Part shown: positions 63,968-64,000 of the stretch, in pieces
Numbering within the stretch: position 1 is the stretch's first letter
How the letters are laid out: every line of letters starts with the position of its first letter
Assembly: GCF_002847445.1 (NCBI RefSeq)
Contig: NZ_CP025430.1
Span: forward strand, 248,001-312,000
From: Paracoccus zhejiangensis
GTDB lineage: Bacteria; Pseudomonadota; Alphaproteobacteria; Rhodobacterales; Rhodobacteraceae
Reading direction: 5' to 3'
DNA length: 64,000 nt
Notes under the pieces: generated by a model
The model's database searches: none
The model's input: only the letters and a program-made list of their open reading frames with translations
What the model was told of the DNA's origin: nothing
Made by a program: the position numbers and the translations under genes

Positions 63968-64000
63968 GGGCTGCGGGCGACCGCGGGCTGCCGCAGCCGG
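63968..64000 (-). repeat. Covarying intergenic element, copy H (cut by window end)
   Basis: The start GGGCTGCGGGCGACCGC, followed by CTGCCGCAGCC, matches the 3' hairpin and closing arm of copies A and E on the minus strand: stem GCTGCGG/CCGCAGC around a loop with the CCGCGGTCG core. The rest of the element lies beyond base 64000. Confidence 0.7.

Overview
The window is 64 kb of high-GC chromosomal DNA from an alphaproteobacterium of the Rhodobacteraceae, most likely Paracoccus or a close relative. This rests on the overall gene set and gene order (argS - SPOR protein - nagZ - scpA - scpB; yceD/rpmF/plsX/fabH/ihfA/merR/tRNA-Pro; prfA - prmC - DUF4167; lptF-lptG-lptD-surA-pdxA-rsmA; hisS-hisZ-hisG), on the short HisG with a HisZ partner, and on a corrinoid protein plus a separate homocysteine methyltransferase in place of a one-piece MetH. 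The genus is an inference. Almost all of the window is core housekeeping sequence. I see no prophage, insertion sequence or CRISPR array.

Layout. 1-6 kb: guaA (cut by the window start), a CAP-domain lipoprotein, lnt and an RhlE-type RNA helicase with a 300-residue low-complexity tail. 6-16 kb: a proton antiporter, argS, SPOR protein, nagZ, scpA, scpB, an RNA methyltransferase and a BamE-like lipoprotein. 16-25 kb: yceD, a second antiporter, rpmF-plsX-fabH, then a DksA-like zinc-finger gene and a TRAP transporter operon (dctQ-dctM-dctP) placed between fabH and ihfA-merR, then tRNA-Pro(GGG). 25-33 kb: dCTP deaminase, VOC and HNH proteins, nadA-nadB with a DUF1638 gene and a small membrane protein, and an RTX protein. 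33-41 kb: corrinoid protein, radical SAM protein, DUF3461, homocysteine methyltransferase, rpsF-rpsR-rplI, YceI, agmatinase and an MFS exporter. 41.7-43.2 kb: an accessory patch with an extremely AT-rich intergenic region and two genes of no recognisable family. 43-64 kb: prfA-prmC-DUF4167; the rsmA/pdxA/surA/lptD/lptG/lptF operon; pepA-holC; an aspartic protease with marC; tatABC with a DUF815 ATPase; hisS-hisZ-hisG; slyX.

The most unusual content is a dispersed family of about 170-bp intergenic elements, with seven complete copies and one cut off at the window end. Each copy has its own arm sequences, yet within each copy the arms stay complementary to one another, so three hairpins and a long closing stem are kept while the primary sequence diverges. 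Six of the seven complete copies sit in gaps between convergent genes. All seven share the heptamer CCATAAA. At two loci a normal intrinsic terminator lies beside the element, so the element is not simply the terminator there. I know of no named family that matches it.

Other points worth attention: a stem-loop at the predicted 5' end of the rpsF operon mRNA, the AT-rich unknown gene pair, a split B12-dependent methionine synthase, and a Gly/Ala-rich insertion inside PepA.
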